64,000 nt of DNA from Chitinophaga costaii (GCF_900094705.1 NZ_FMAR01000015.1:62001-126000); one strand, 5' to 3'; shown: positions 42,210-50,973, counted from the first letter of the stretch. Notes: a model not told the origin generated them from the sequence alone. Numbers and translations: made by a program.

Positions 42210-45200
42210 TTAGAAAGTGGCGTCCAGCCCAAATCCGTAATAAATAGGCGTGGGGTAAGCGCGACCACTGTTGCCGCCAGCGCTCACGGACAGGTTGTTC
42301 TGCTGGGAGCCGTTGCCCTGGCCGTTTTTAAATTCGGTAGATTCCGGATCGATGAACTTCACCCCGGAGATCGTCAGCAGGTTCTGACCGGTGAGGTATA
42401 CGCGCAGTTTCTTCATGCCAATATGTTGCGCTACGTTGCCCGGCAGGGAATACCCCAATTGCAGGTTTTTGAGCCGGCCATAAGCGCCATTGAAAATATA
42501 GAGGTCGGAACCACGGCGAAAGTTGTTGGTATTAGATGCGCTGCCATTGGCTGCCAGGCGTGGATAACGGGCATCCGGGTTGTCTGGGCGCCAGTAGTCT
42601 AGCTGGTGTTGGTAGATCACCTGTGAATAGTTGTAATGGAATGGTTCTACGAGTTCGCCCCGTATGAACATGGCCCTTTTGCCCACCCCTTGTATCAGCA
42701 TGCCCAGATCAAAACCTTTCCAGGATATGTTGTAGTTAAAGCCGAAGGTGTAACGTGGAAAAGGATTGCCCAGTACATAACGGTCGTTGTCATCTATCAC
42801 ACCGTCTTTGTTTTTGTCTTTGAATTTAATGTCGCCCGGTGAAACATCCAGTCCGGCGGGCTTTGCGGCATTCTGAATATCATTTAGATTTTGGAAATAA
42901 CCATCCCGTTTGAGGCCTATGTAAGAATTGTAGGGGAGACCTTCTTTGAGGATTACCTGCATTTCGTCGCCACTGCTGATGTATTGTTGCCCATCCAGAT
43001 AAATTACCTCATTGTGCGAATCGGCGATGTTGAAGCCAAATTCCTGGTGTACCTGATTGCCGGTACGGTAGTGAATGCTGAATTCCCATCCCTGGTTACG
43101 CACTTTACCGAGGTTATAGAAAGGTACTGCGCCACCATACGCGCCGGGCGTAGGCGGTACTAGTAAAATGTTGCTGGTGAGTTTGGTAAAGTAGTCGAAG
43201 GAGGCGGTAAGTTTGTTATTGAATACGCCAATGTCAACACCCCCATCCAGGGTGGCGGCTTTTTCCCAGGTTACGTCCGGGTTAGAGAAGGTGAAGCCTG
43301 TACCGGATACCGGGGAGTTATTAAAGCCGTACATATTGTTGTATACGGTATAGGTAGTCTGGTACTGGTAGGGCTGTATGTTCTGGTTGCCCAGTACACC
43401 GTACGAGCCGCGCAATTTAAGTTCATTGATGGTGTTGGCAAAGCGGGAAAAGAATTTTTCGCTGCTGATGCGCCAGCCACCGGAGATAGAAGGGAAATAA
43501 CCCCAGCGATGGTCTTTGGCAAATTTGGAAGAGGCGTCTGCCCGGAAATCCACTTCGGCGAAGTAGCGGTCCTGGTAAGAGTAAGAAGCCCTGCCAATGA
43601 AGGAATTAAGACTGGTTTCCGTGGTGCCCTGGTTGGTGTTGGTAGAACCCGGATCTATCACCGTTCCGGTAGTGGGCGTACCCAGGTCGGGATCGGTGTA
43701 TTTTAGTTTTAATTCATTGGAACGTTTGGTAAATGATTCATTGGTGAACCCACCGAGTACATAAATGTTGTGATTCCCCAATTTCTTTGTGTATTCCGCG
43801 AGCAATTGGGTATTAATGAAAATATTTTTTTCGTTGTAATCATCTGTGTTACGATTCTGCCCGTAGGTGCCTTTGGGATAGAAGTCTACTTCCTGCACGC
43901 GAATGAAACGGTGGTTGGCATTGAGGGTGCCGCCCAGTACACCCCGTAGTTTCAGGTCTTTCGTCACGGCCAGTTCGCCGGTAAAGCTACCAAACAGGTT
44001 ATCGTTATCGTTTTTACTGGAGCCGCCATGTTGTAATATACCCAGGGGATTAAACTCCGTCAGTACATCGTTGGTCAGGTAGCGTCCCAAGGAGTCTTTC
44101 AGCGCATAATAAGTGGGGGTGCGCTCTGCATCCGCCATGAGAAAGCCCGCGTCGTACGACTGGTCTTTAAGGTCGGAATGGGTGTAAGACAACAGGCTGG
44201 TGAATTTAAACCGGCCAATCTCCGTGGTCAGGTTCATGCGGTAGTTATACCGTTTTAATCCATAATCCGGTCCTACAAAATTATTTGCCTGGTTCAGGTA
44301 ACCGGCAGATACCATGTAGGTGGTTTTGTCGTTGCCGCCGGTTACACTCAGGTTATGATTTTGTTGCAGCGCGTTTTGCAGGATGGCATCGAGTATCCAT
44401 TCTTCATCGCCTTTTTCTTTCATCTGGGCGATATCATCGGGGCTGTAGATGGGCTGCTGGTTAGGATTAGCGTTTACTACGGCCTCATTGCGCAGCATCA
44501 TATTTTCATATCCTTTCACGGGGTGAAACAGAATATGTGGCTGCGTGACACTCAGGATACCGTTATAGGTAACCAGTGGTTTGGCAGTTTTGCTGCCGCG
44601 TTTCGTCGTTACCAGTATGACACCGTTTGCCGCCCGGGAGCCGTAGATAGCAGCAGCGCCGGCGTCTTTCAGTACCGATACGTTATCGATGTCGGAAGGG
44701 TTCAGTAAATTGATGTCGCCCCCGGGAATACCATCTATCACCACTAGTGGTGTATTATCGCCCAGGGTACTGAGCCCACGGATGTTGATGTTAACAGCAG
44801 CACCCGGTTGTGCATTGGGTTGCTGGATAATGAGGTTGGGCGAAGCACCTTGTAAGGCCTGCATGGTATTGGCCACCGGGCGGCCTTCCAGTTGCTGCGA
44901 TTTCACCTGGTCTATAGCGCCCGTTACAGTGACTCTGCGCTGGGTGCCATACCCTACTACCACCACATCGTTTAAAGTAGTATTGGAAGTTTTAAGTTGC
45001 ACATTCAGCGTGCCGCCATTGGTGGCCAGTTCCTGTTTATCGTAACCCAGGTAAGATATTTGCAACACTACCTGCTCGCCGGTGAATTTCAGTGTGTAGT
45101 AACCTTGTGCATCCGTTACAGTGCCTTTGGAGGTGTTTTTAATTTGTACGGTTACACCGGGAATGGGCTGCCCTTTTTCATCGGTTACCCGCCCGTGTAC

Positions 45201-45632
45201 TTCTCCATCTACCAGTGCATGGGCGGGGTTTGGCAGGAGGGTGGTAGCGCCATCTTTGCGCAGTAGTACCTTATCATTCAGCATTTCAAAATGAATGCCC
45301 AAGGGAGTAAATATTATTTGTAATGATTCCTTGAATTCCTGGTGCTGAATATTAAGGGATATCTTTTGACGAGTGTCGATATCGTCGTCAGAAAAAACGA
45401 ATGCAAAACCGCTTTGTTGTTGTAGGCTGGCAATCACCCACGACAGTTCCCGGCGCTGGCACACCAGGTCAATGCTTTTGACCTGCGTTTCAGTAACCGT
45501 AAGCCGGGTAGTGTAGTGATGGTCGATGGCGGCTTTCAGCTCGGGCGGAAGCCCGCCGGTCAACAAAGCGGCAGCAAACAGCAGTTTTATTAGTCTGCGC
45601 GAGGGGGCAGACTGCTGCAACATGCAATCCAT
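42210..45632 (-). CDS. STN-containing SusC/TonB-dependent transporter
   Basis: A 1140-residue outer-membrane transporter of the SusC/RagA type. Domain order: signal peptide; STN (secretin/TonB N-terminal) signalling domain at about residues 45-120; carboxypeptidase-D-like domain at about 145-220; TonB plug near 225-330 with NDVVVVGYGTQRR and DGIPGGDINLLNPSDIDNVSVLKDAGAAAIYGSRAANGVILVTTKRG; then the barrel. The STN domain means that it signals to the FecR anti-sigma factor encoded 52 bases upstream. A second ATG at 45623 is equally possible. It should import alpha-mannan oligosaccharides with the SusD encoded next. Confidence 0.96.
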   Translation of the reverse strand: MDCMLQQSAPSRRLIKLLFAAALLTGGLPPELKAAIDHHYTTRLTVTETQVKSIDLVCQRRELSWVIASLQQQSGFAFVFSDDDIDTRQKISLNIQHQEFKESLQIIFTPLGIHFEMLNDKVLLRKDGATTLLPNPAHALVDGEVHGRVTDEKGQPIPGVTVQIKNTSKGTVTDAQGYYTLKFTGEQVVLQISYLGYDKQELATNGGTLNVQLKTSNTTLNDVVVVGYGTQRRVTVTGAIDQVKSQQLEGRPVANTMQALQGASPNLIIQQPNAQPGAAVNINIRGLSTLGDNTPLVVIDGIPGGDINLLNPSDIDNVSVLKDAGAAAIYGSRAANGVILVTTKRGSKTAKPLVTYNGILSVTQPHILFHPVKGYENMMLRNEAVVNANPNQQPIYSPDDIAQMKEKGDEEWILDAILQNALQQNHNLSVTGGNDKTTYMVSAGYLNQANNFVGPDYGLKRYNYRMNLTTEIGRFKFTSLLSYTHSDLKDQSYDAGFLMADAERTPTYYALKDSLGRYLTNDVLTEFNPLGILQHGGSSKNDNDNLFGSFTGELAVTKDLKLRGVLGGTLNANHRFIRVQEVDFYPKGTYGQNRNTDDYNEKNIFINTQLLAEYTKKLGNHNIYVLGGFTNESFTKRSNELKLKYTDPDLGTPTTGTVIDPGSTNTNQGTTETSLNSFIGRASYSYQDRYFAEVDFRADASSKFAKDHRWGYFPSISGGWRISSEKFFSRFANTINELKLRGSYGVLGNQNIQPYQYQTTYTVYNNMYGFNNSPVSGTGFTFSNPDVTWEKAATLDGGVDIGVFNNKLTASFDYFTKLTSNILLVPPTPGAYGGAVPFYNLGKVRNQGWEFSIHYRTGNQVHQEFGFNIADSHNEVIYLDGQQYISSGDEMQVILKEGLPYNSYIGLKRDGYFQNLNDIQNAAKPAGLDVSPGDIKFKDKNKDGVIDDNDRYVLGNPFPRYTFGFNYNISWKGFDLGMLIQGVGKRAMFIRGELVEPFHYNYSQVIYQHQLDYWRPDNPDARYPRLAANGSASNTNNFRRGSDLYIFNGAYGRLKNLQLGYSLPGNVAQHIGMKKLRVYLTGQNLLTISGVKFIDPESTEFKNGQGNGSQQNNLSVSAGGNSGRAYPTPIYYGFGLDATF

Positions 45633-45684
45633 AACGTGTAATGTTTAATGAATAAAAATGGAATTTTAAATAGTTGTTCTGCTG

Positions 45685-46680
45685 TTATTCTCCGATCGTG
45701 ATCAGGGAGTCGGAGATCGAATAATTAAAATGTTTTGTTTTGCTTAAAATATGCAGGATTTCTTCTGCCGTGTTGTTAAAAATACCGGTGTAGCGATAGG
45801 CTTTCACTTTTTCACTGCTAAAACGTACCGGTTTTCCATAGGTAAGATCCAGTATGGTGGCTATTTCCGCAAGGTTGTTGCCGTGAAAAATTAAGGTGCC
45901 ATTTATCCAGGCCTTGTCTTCTGCCGTATTTACCGTTTGTACGTTCACCTGGTTGGTGGATAAGTGGAATACAGCTTTTTGCGCGCGTGATAAATAAAAG
46001 GTGTCTGCTACCTGGTTCGTCTTGTAATGGGGTATAAAGGCTACTTTGCCGCTTTCCACCGCGGTTTGCAGCGTGCCGGTTGCTGCGTAACTATTAATGT
46101 TGAACGCCGTACCCAGCACATGAATGCTGCCATGCGGCACCTGCACACGGAAAGGGCGGTTGGGCTGTGGCGCCACGGTGAAAAAAGCCTCGCCTTCCAG
46201 GTACACCACTCGTTCATTGGTGGGAAATACGTTGCTGTAGCGCAGGGTACTGTTGGCATTGAGCCATACTACCGTGCCATCGCTGAGGGTAATGTTGGAG
46301 CGTACACCTTTGGGGTTGTGTTTCTCTACCAGCAGGCGGGTTGGTTGGGAGGTCAGGTGGCGATGCAGGAGCCAGCCACTACCGGCGGTCACTGCCAGGC
46401 AAGCGGCTATGGCGCTCCATTTACGCAAGGTGCTGTAGCGGCGTGGAGGGGTAGCTGCTGCGGTAGCGACGTTTATTTTATCCCAGGTTTGCTGAAGCCG
46501 TTTTTCCACCTGTATGGATGCCTGCGGGCGGCTGGAGTTCCAATAACGCTGCATTTGCTGGTACAAGGGGAAATAAGCTGGCTGTTCACGCAAGGTGGAT
46601 TGTAACAACGCCTCCTCTTCCGGGGAATGGTTTCCGGAGAATACTTTCATGGCCAGTGCTAAAAATTCTTCTTTGTCCAT
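45685..46680 (-). CDS. FecR-family anti-sigma factor
   Basis: A 331-residue inner-membrane protein. The cytoplasmic N-terminus (about residues 1-80) should bind the sigma factor. One membrane span follows (WSAIAACLAVTAGSGWLLHR), then the periplasmic FecR domain (about residues 115-210) and the C-terminal DUF4974 domain (KPVRFSSEKVKAYRYTGIFNNTAEEILHIL), which contacts the STN domain of SusC. No sigma gene lies directly upstream, as is usual; the likely partner is at 34932. A perfect 42-bp palindrome lies 45 bases upstream of the ATG. First gene of the mannan operon. Confidence 0.95.
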   Translation of the reverse strand: MDKEEFLALAMKVFSGNHSPEEEALLQSTLREQPAYFPLYQQMQRYWNSSRPQASIQVEKRLQQTWDKINVATAAATPPRRYSTLRKWSAIAACLAVTAGSGWLLHRHLTSQPTRLLVEKHNPKGVRSNITLSDGTVVWLNANSTLRYSNVFPTNERVVYLEGEAFFTVAPQPNRPFRVQVPHGSIHVLGTAFNINSYAATGTLQTAVESGKVAFIPHYKTNQVADTFYLSRAQKAVFHLSTNQVNVQTVNTAEDKAWINGTLIFHGNNLAEIATILDLTYGKPVRFSSEKVKAYRYTGIFNNTAEEILHILSKTKHFNYSISDSLITIGE

Positions 46681-46725
46681 AACGTGCTGCTGCTATAGTA
46701 AGGACAGGAAAAACGGGGAAAACCC

Positions 46726-46767
46726 TTACAAGGATGAAAAAAAAATATTTTTTTTTCATCCTTGTAA
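46726..46767. repeat. Perfect 42-bp palindrome upstream of fecR
   Basis: The 21 bases 46726-46746 (TTACAAGGATG, nine A, T) are the exact reverse complement of 46747-46767. It ends 45 bases upstream of the fecR ATG and 75 bases after the SRPBCC gene. No T-run follows the arms, so it is not a standard terminator. It may be an operator or promoter element for the ECF sigma factor, or a cruciform. Confidence 0.8.
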
Positions 46768-46842
46768 CCGAGAATTGGTAAAATGACGCGCCTTCCTGGT
46801 TATTTTATCCAGGGGGATTATATGGGGTGGGTATAGGGCGGC

Positions 46843-47220
46843 TTAGGCGTAGAAATCCTGGAGAGAGGCCATGTACACGTCGTTCCAGCCTTCCACGATG
46901 TCGGTATAATCTTCTTCGGGAATATTGGTATGCCGCAGTTCCAGGGAAGTGCCTTTTTTATGGGGATGCAGCAGTAGGGTAACAATAGATGCCGGCTCCT
47001 GATCGCCAAAATACCATTCCTGCACAATCTTATGGGATGCTTCAAATGCAAGGTTGCGGCCAGAGATGGAGTCTTCCCATAAAGAAAATTCACTGCCCGG
47101 CTCCTCGCTCATCACAGCTTCTTCTCCGCTCCAAAGGCGAATGGTGGCAGGGTTCACGAGCGCGCGGTACACTTCTTCCGGCGGGGCCGGTATGATGTAA
47201 TGATGCTTGTAGTCTTTCAT
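46843..47220 (-). CDS. SRPBCC/AHSA1-like protein
   Basis: A 125-residue START-like (SRPBCC) protein, also called AHSA1 domain. Seen: IPAPPEEVYRALVNPATIRLWSGE at the N-terminus, and the long C-terminal helix entered by DIVEGWNDVYMASLQDF. The group holds hydrophobic ligands; the role here is unknown. The reading frame extends to 47427, but the ATG at 47220 fits the domain start and is 4 bases from a promoter box. It is upstream of fecR on the same strand but separated by the palindrome. Confidence 0.88.
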   Translation of the reverse strand: MKDYKHHYIIPAPPEEVYRALVNPATIRLWSGEEAVMSEEPGSEFSLWEDSISGRNLAFEASHKIVQEWYFGDQEPASIVTLLLHPHKKGTSLELRHTNIPEEDYTDIVEGWNDVYMASLQDFYA

Positions 47221-47224
47221 GCGG

Positions 47225-47256
47225 CGAAGGTAAGAAATTTGGGGGCAGCCGGCCAA
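47225..47256 (-). promoter_or_regulatory. Promoter of the SRPBCC gene, near-leaderless
   Basis: On the minus strand TTG (47256-47254) is followed after 21 bases by TACCTTCG (47232-47225), a 7/8 match to TAnnTTTG at normal spacing. The ATG at 47220 lies only 4 bases after the box, so the message may start at or near its first codon. Confidence 0.55.
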
Positions 47257-47363
47257 GCGGGTAGACAGGCCATGGCTGTAAATAAAAACAAACTTCCCTT
47301 CGCTTGCGCTACCATTTCTTTTGACTATTTTTCGCTCATCTTTCCATACAGCACCAACCATTG

Positions 47364-48359
47364 ATGAAAAAAAGTATACTGATCGCTGCCATGTGCGCAT
47401 TTTCCTGGAAGGCCATGGCGCAAGCACCTGCAGCCACCGAAAAAAAAATGTCCGGCAACCCTATCTTTCCCGGCTGGTATGCCGATCCCGAAGCCGCCTT
47501 GGTGGCGGGGCAGGCCTGGGTATTTCCTACCACCTCCGATAAATATGAGCAGCAGGTTTTCTTCGATACGTATTCCTCACCAGACCTCGTACACTGGACC
47601 AAACATCCGGATATCCTGGACACGGCATCGGTGAAATGGGCGCACCGTGCCCTGTGGGCCCCCGCTTTTGTGGAAAAGGATCATCTTTTTTATTTGTTCT
47701 TTGCTGCCAACGATATTCAGCATGATCTGCAAGGCGGTGGCATCGGCGTAGCCGTAGCAGATAAACCCGCCGGCCCTTACAAAGATTATCTCGGGAAGCC
47801 CCTTATCGACCAGTTTTACAACGGTGCACAGCCAATAGATCAAACTGTGTTTCATGATAAAGATGGTAAGTATTATATGATCTACGGCGGCTGGGGCCAT
47901 TGCAACATTGCCCAACTGAAGGCCGATTTTACCGGGTTCATTCCTTTTGCAGACGGGACTACCTTTCACGAAATAACGCCGGAAGGATATGTGGAAGGAC
48001 CTTTTATGATTTATCGCAAGGGTAAGTATTATTTTATGTGGTCGGAAGGTGGCTGGACGGGGCCCGATTATTCGGTGGCCTATGCCATGGCCAATTCACC
48101 ACTGGGGCCTTTTAAACGCATCGGTAAGATCTTGCAGCAAGATCCCGCCATTGCCACCGGTGCCGGCCATCATTCGGTGTTAAAGGGGCCCAAAGACCAT
48201 CAATGGTTTATTGTGTACCACCGCCGCCCGCTCACAGAAACAGATGGTAATCACCGGGAGACCTGCATCGACAAACTTGAATTTGATAAAGATGGTTTCA
48301 TTAAGCCAGTAAAAATCACCAACGAGGGTGTACCTTTCACCCGTCTTTCTTCAAAATAA
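47364..48359 (+). CDS. Secreted GH43-family glycoside hydrolase
   Basis: A 331-residue five-bladed beta-propeller enzyme of family GH43. The three catalytic acids are visible: base Asp41 (YADPE), pKa modulator Asp159 (IDQTVF) and acid Glu211 (VEGPF). The signal peptide ends at AMAQ near residue 20. Family activities are arabinofuranosidase, xylosidase and arabinanase. The subfamily and linkage cannot be told from the sequence. The ATG at 47364 is used; a TTG sits directly before it. A single gene followed by a weak terminator. Confidence 0.92.
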   Translation: MKKSILIAAMCAFSWKAMAQAPAATEKKMSGNPIFPGWYADPEAALVAGQAWVFPTTSDKYEQQVFFDTYSSPDLVHWTKHPDILDTASVKWAHRALWAPAFVEKDHLFYLFFAANDIQHDLQGGGIGVAVADKPAGPYKDYLGKPLIDQFYNGAQPIDQTVFHDKDGKYYMIYGGWGHCNIAQLKADFTGFIPFADGTTFHEITPEGYVEGPFMIYRKGKYYFMWSEGGWTGPDYSVAYAMANSPLGPFKRIGKILQQDPAIATGAGHHSVLKGPKDHQWFIVYHRRPLTETDGNHRETCIDKLEFDKDGFIKPVKITNEGVPFTRLSSK

Positions 48360-48363
48360 AACA

Positions 48364-48396
48364 GGCTGCCCCGCGCTATGCAGCAGCCCATTTTTT
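48364..48396 (+). terminator. Probable terminator after the GH43 gene
   Basis: GGCTGC (48364-48369) and GCAGCC (48383-48388) pair over 6 bases, followed by CATTTTTT. The stem is short and the loop 13 bases, so it is weaker than the other terminators here. Confidence 0.6.
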
Positions 48397-48408
48397 AAGC
48401 GATTACCG

Positions 48409-48990
48409 ATGAATCAATTACCTGCCGAACTATTTTCCAACCCGCTATACGTTTTTGCGCTGGCAGCAGAAGCCGCCGATGAATTTGCCCACGTACCCGC
48501 CCTGTTTGTAGGAGTGGGTAAGGTGAATGCCGCCTATTACCTGCTAAAAAAAATATCCCTTCAGCCACCAAGTATTATTATTAACCTGGGCTCAGCAGGC
48601 AGTCATACCTTTGCCCGTGGGGAGGTGGTATGCTGTACCCGGTTTATTCAGCGCGATATGGATGTAACTGCTTTGGGGTTTGAAAAATATAAAACACCTT
48701 TTTCCGAACACCCGCCTGTACTGCATTACGGCTTGCAGGCCAAAGGCTTGCCCACTGGTATTTGCGGTAGCGGCGACAGTTTTGAAACCCGTCATACCAC
48801 CAGCGATTATAATGTTATAGACATGGAAGCCTTCCCCCTGGCTTGGATTGCAGCGCAGGAACAAATTCCTTTTCTCTGTTTAAAGTATATTTCTGACGGT
48901 GCCAATGGTAGTGCCGGTGAAGATTGGAGTACAATGGTACACCATGCAGCCGCTGCGCTGAAAAGCAGCATGTTGAGCCTAGCAGTATAA
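48409..48990 (+). CDS. Nucleosidase of the phosphorylase/MTAN superfamily
   Basis: A 193-residue enzyme of the PNP/UDP superfamily. Seen: GVGKVNAAYYLLKK (near residue 35), NLGSAGSH, CGSGDSFET near residue 122, and the catalytic-region DMEAFPLAW near residue 140, followed by LKYISDGAN. Relatives are MTA/SAH nucleosidases and futalosine hydrolases. This copy is short (usual about 230 residues). The substrate is unresolved. The upstream frame from 48328 is not used. It converges with the receiver-domain gene, 11 bases away. Confidence 0.85.
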   Translation: MNQLPAELFSNPLYVFALAAEAADEFAHVPALFVGVGKVNAAYYLLKKISLQPPSIIINLGSAGSHTFARGEVVCCTRFIQRDMDVTALGFEKYKTPFSEHPPVLHYGLQAKGLPTGICGSGDSFETRHTTSDYNVIDMEAFPLAWIAAQEQIPFLCLKYISDGANGSAGEDWSTMVHHAAAALKSSMLSLAV

Positions 48991-49001
48991 ACATTTCATG
49001 T

Positions 49002-49367
49002 TTATTGCTCGTTCAGCAAACGCTTTACGCGTTTAAGCAATTCACTGGCCACAATGGGTTTGGTGAGGTAATCGTCTGCACCCAGATCCAGGCCTTTCTT
49101 GATAGCCGCTTCATCGTTTACACTGGACACAATTATGACGGGCATGGGTAGCTTGTTTTGTTTTATATGGCTCACGATTTCATAACCATTGGCAAAGGGC
49201 ATAAGAATATCGGTGACCACCAGATCGTAGTTAGCATCTTTATGGAGGTGGGAGTAGGCGTCTTTGCCATCTTTTGCCACGGTAACTTGATAACCTTCGC
49301 GGCGTAAAATGCTTTCAGCAACTTTTTGCATAAGGTAATCGTCTTCTATCACGAGAATACTAGCCAT
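49002..49367 (-). CDS. Stand-alone response-regulator receiver protein
   Basis: A 121-residue CheY-like receiver with no output domain. The acidic pair Glu-Asp-Asp at residues 8-10, the phospho-acceptor Asp53 in VVTDILMP, the Ser/Thr in VSSVND and the Lys in LTKPIVA are all intact. The cognate kinase is not next to it. It may act as a phosphotransfer protein or on a partner elsewhere. It converges with the nucleosidase gene. Confidence 0.93.
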   Translation of the reverse strand: MASILVIEDDYLMQKVAESILRREGYQVTVAKDGKDAYSHLHKDANYDLVVTDILMPFANGYEIVSHIKQNKLPMPVIIVSSVNDEAAIKKGLDLGADDYLTKPIVASELLKRVKRLLNEQ

Positions 49368-49675
49368 TTTATAAAAAGGGTTTTTAGGTTGCCGGGCAAC
49401 GTTTGTAATGCTTTGTGTAATGGAATGTGCAGTTGTACTGCTGCGAAGCAGTATACCTGCCGGATGTTCTGGACGCTATACATACGGCCCACCTCCGCGC
49501 AGCCATAAATATAATGAAAATGAATCTTGCCCGAAGATATTTCAGGTAATAGCATCAAACTATAAAATAACAGAGCATGATAAATACCCCCTTCTTCCTT
49601 TTCGTTAATTGAATGTTATTGCCCCATACATCTAAATGTTATCTTTAATACATTGTAGTCCACATATCCCATATT
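49368..49675. other. Intergenic region, receiver gene / GH3 remnant
   Basis: This is 308 bases with no supported gene or regulatory element. A few short inverted repeats (for example GTACTGCTGCGAAGCAGTATAC near 49436) are visible, but none is followed by a T-run. Confidence 0.4.
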
Positions 49676-50165
49676 ATGAAACAGCATTATCTTCTGCTGT
49701 TGGGGGGCGGCATGTTCTGACGGCATTTTCCCAAACACCTGTTTCTTTTGCCAAACCTGCTGTGGTGGCAGTTGTTACCCAAAATGTCCCTCCGCCAAAA
49801 GTATTACTGCCCTGAAAGGCTGCTGGAGATACACCTGGCAGGGCAACCATGAACAAAGATACCCGGCTGGTAGCAAAACCATCCTGCAAGCCATCACCGA
49901 CAATGAAAGCGCAACGAACGTGGCCACCGCTACTGCCAAAGGTTACGACAAACCCGAAAATTCTGATACCATGGCCCTGAAAAATGCAGCCGCCAATGCC
50001 CGCGTAATCGTACTGGGCCTCGGAGAAAATGCCTATGCAGAAAGCCCGGGCAATATTTCCGACCTGGTACTGGCACCGAACCAGGTGGCCCTGACCATTG
50101 CCGCCCCCTGTAATACATCCTCTTTCGCTAAGGCTTTTCTGCCCATGCAGTGGCAGGGAAAGTAA
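49676..50165 (+). pseudogene. Decayed GH3 beta-glucosidase remnant
   Basis: An ATG at 49676 opens a secretion-type leader (MKQHYLLLL) but stops after 14 codons. The frame that continues the leader (LTAFSQTPVSFAKPAVV) lies one base off. From about 49800 a third frame reads GCWRYTWQGNHEQRYPAG and, from 49920, DTMALKNAAANARVIVLGLG then ENAYAESPGNISDLVL. That is the C-terminal domain of a GH3 beta-glucosidase (compare GGWxxxWQG and VVVVLGExAYAExPGN in the family). About 500 bases remain of an expected 2.2 kb, so large internal deletions and at least two frameshifts occurred. It ends at TAA 50163-50165. Confidence 0.8.
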
Positions 50166-50213
50166 AACACTTTGAACATGCAGGAAGGGCCTTTTACGTA
50201 TTATATTTGCCCC

Positions 50214-50855
50214 ATGGCTGTTGCTAACAACTACGATAACATTGCCGCCATCTACGACCCATTGTCTTTGCTGATCTTTGGCCGGTCGTTGCGGCGCGCA
50301 CAGGCGTTTATGCTGAACGTGCTTACCCCGGGCCAGCGGGTGCTGGTAGTGGGGGGTGGTGCCGGGTGGATACTGGAAGCCATGGCTGCCCGGCTACCGG
50401 ATGGCTTGCATATCACTTATGTAGAACTGTCTGCAAAGATGACGGCCCTGGCCCGGAAAAGAAACATAGGTGGCCATGACGTAGATTTTATTAGGGGTTC
50501 CATTACGGCACAATCCTGGCCTGCCGGTTATTTCGATGTGGTATTCACCGCATTTTTCTTTGATAATTTCCAGCAGGAAGCCGCCGAACATATTTTTGCA
50601 CAATTGCACCAATACCTGAAGACAGGGGGCTATTGGCTGTTTGCCGACTTCGAAGTGGAGCAGGGGCAGCGCTATTGGCAGCAACCCTTATTGAACGGGA
50701 TGTACTTTTTTTTTCGCATGGTAAGCCACATCGACGCCAGGCAGCTGCAGGACATGGCCGCCCTATTTCAGGCACATGGTTATACTCCCTTGCAGCAAAA
50801 ACGGTTTTATAGCCGTTTTGTACAGTCCGTTATATATCGCAAGGGTCAGGCGTAA
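50214..50855 (+). CDS. Class I SAM-dependent methyltransferase
   Basis: A 213-residue methyltransferase. Motif I is VLVVGGGAGWILEAMA (about residues 43-58), motif post-I is ITYVELSAKM, and FDVVFTAFFFDNF is motif II/III. The N-terminal NNYDNIAAIYDPLSLLIFG is common to a Bacteroidota group of unknown substrate. Two upstream in-frame starts exist (TTG 50172, ATG 50178). I take 50214 because TATATTTG (50202-50209) ends only 4 bases before it. Confidence 0.85.
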   Translation: MAVANNYDNIAAIYDPLSLLIFGRSLRRAQAFMLNVLTPGQRVLVVGGGAGWILEAMAARLPDGLHITYVELSAKMTALARKRNIGGHDVDFIRGSITAQSWPAGYFDVVFTAFFFDNFQQEAAEHIFAQLHQYLKTGGYWLFADFEVEQGQRYWQQPLLNGMYFFFRMVSHIDARQLQDMAALFQAHGYTPLQQKRFYSRFVQSVIYRKGQA

Positions 50856-50973
50856 AAAGTACATTTATCTGCAAAAAAACTTATTTTACAACTTCAGCGT
50901 ACTGACGCCGTTCCACGCGGTGGGCTGTATGCCATGCAGCGTCACCTTATAAACCACGCTTTTAATACATTGT

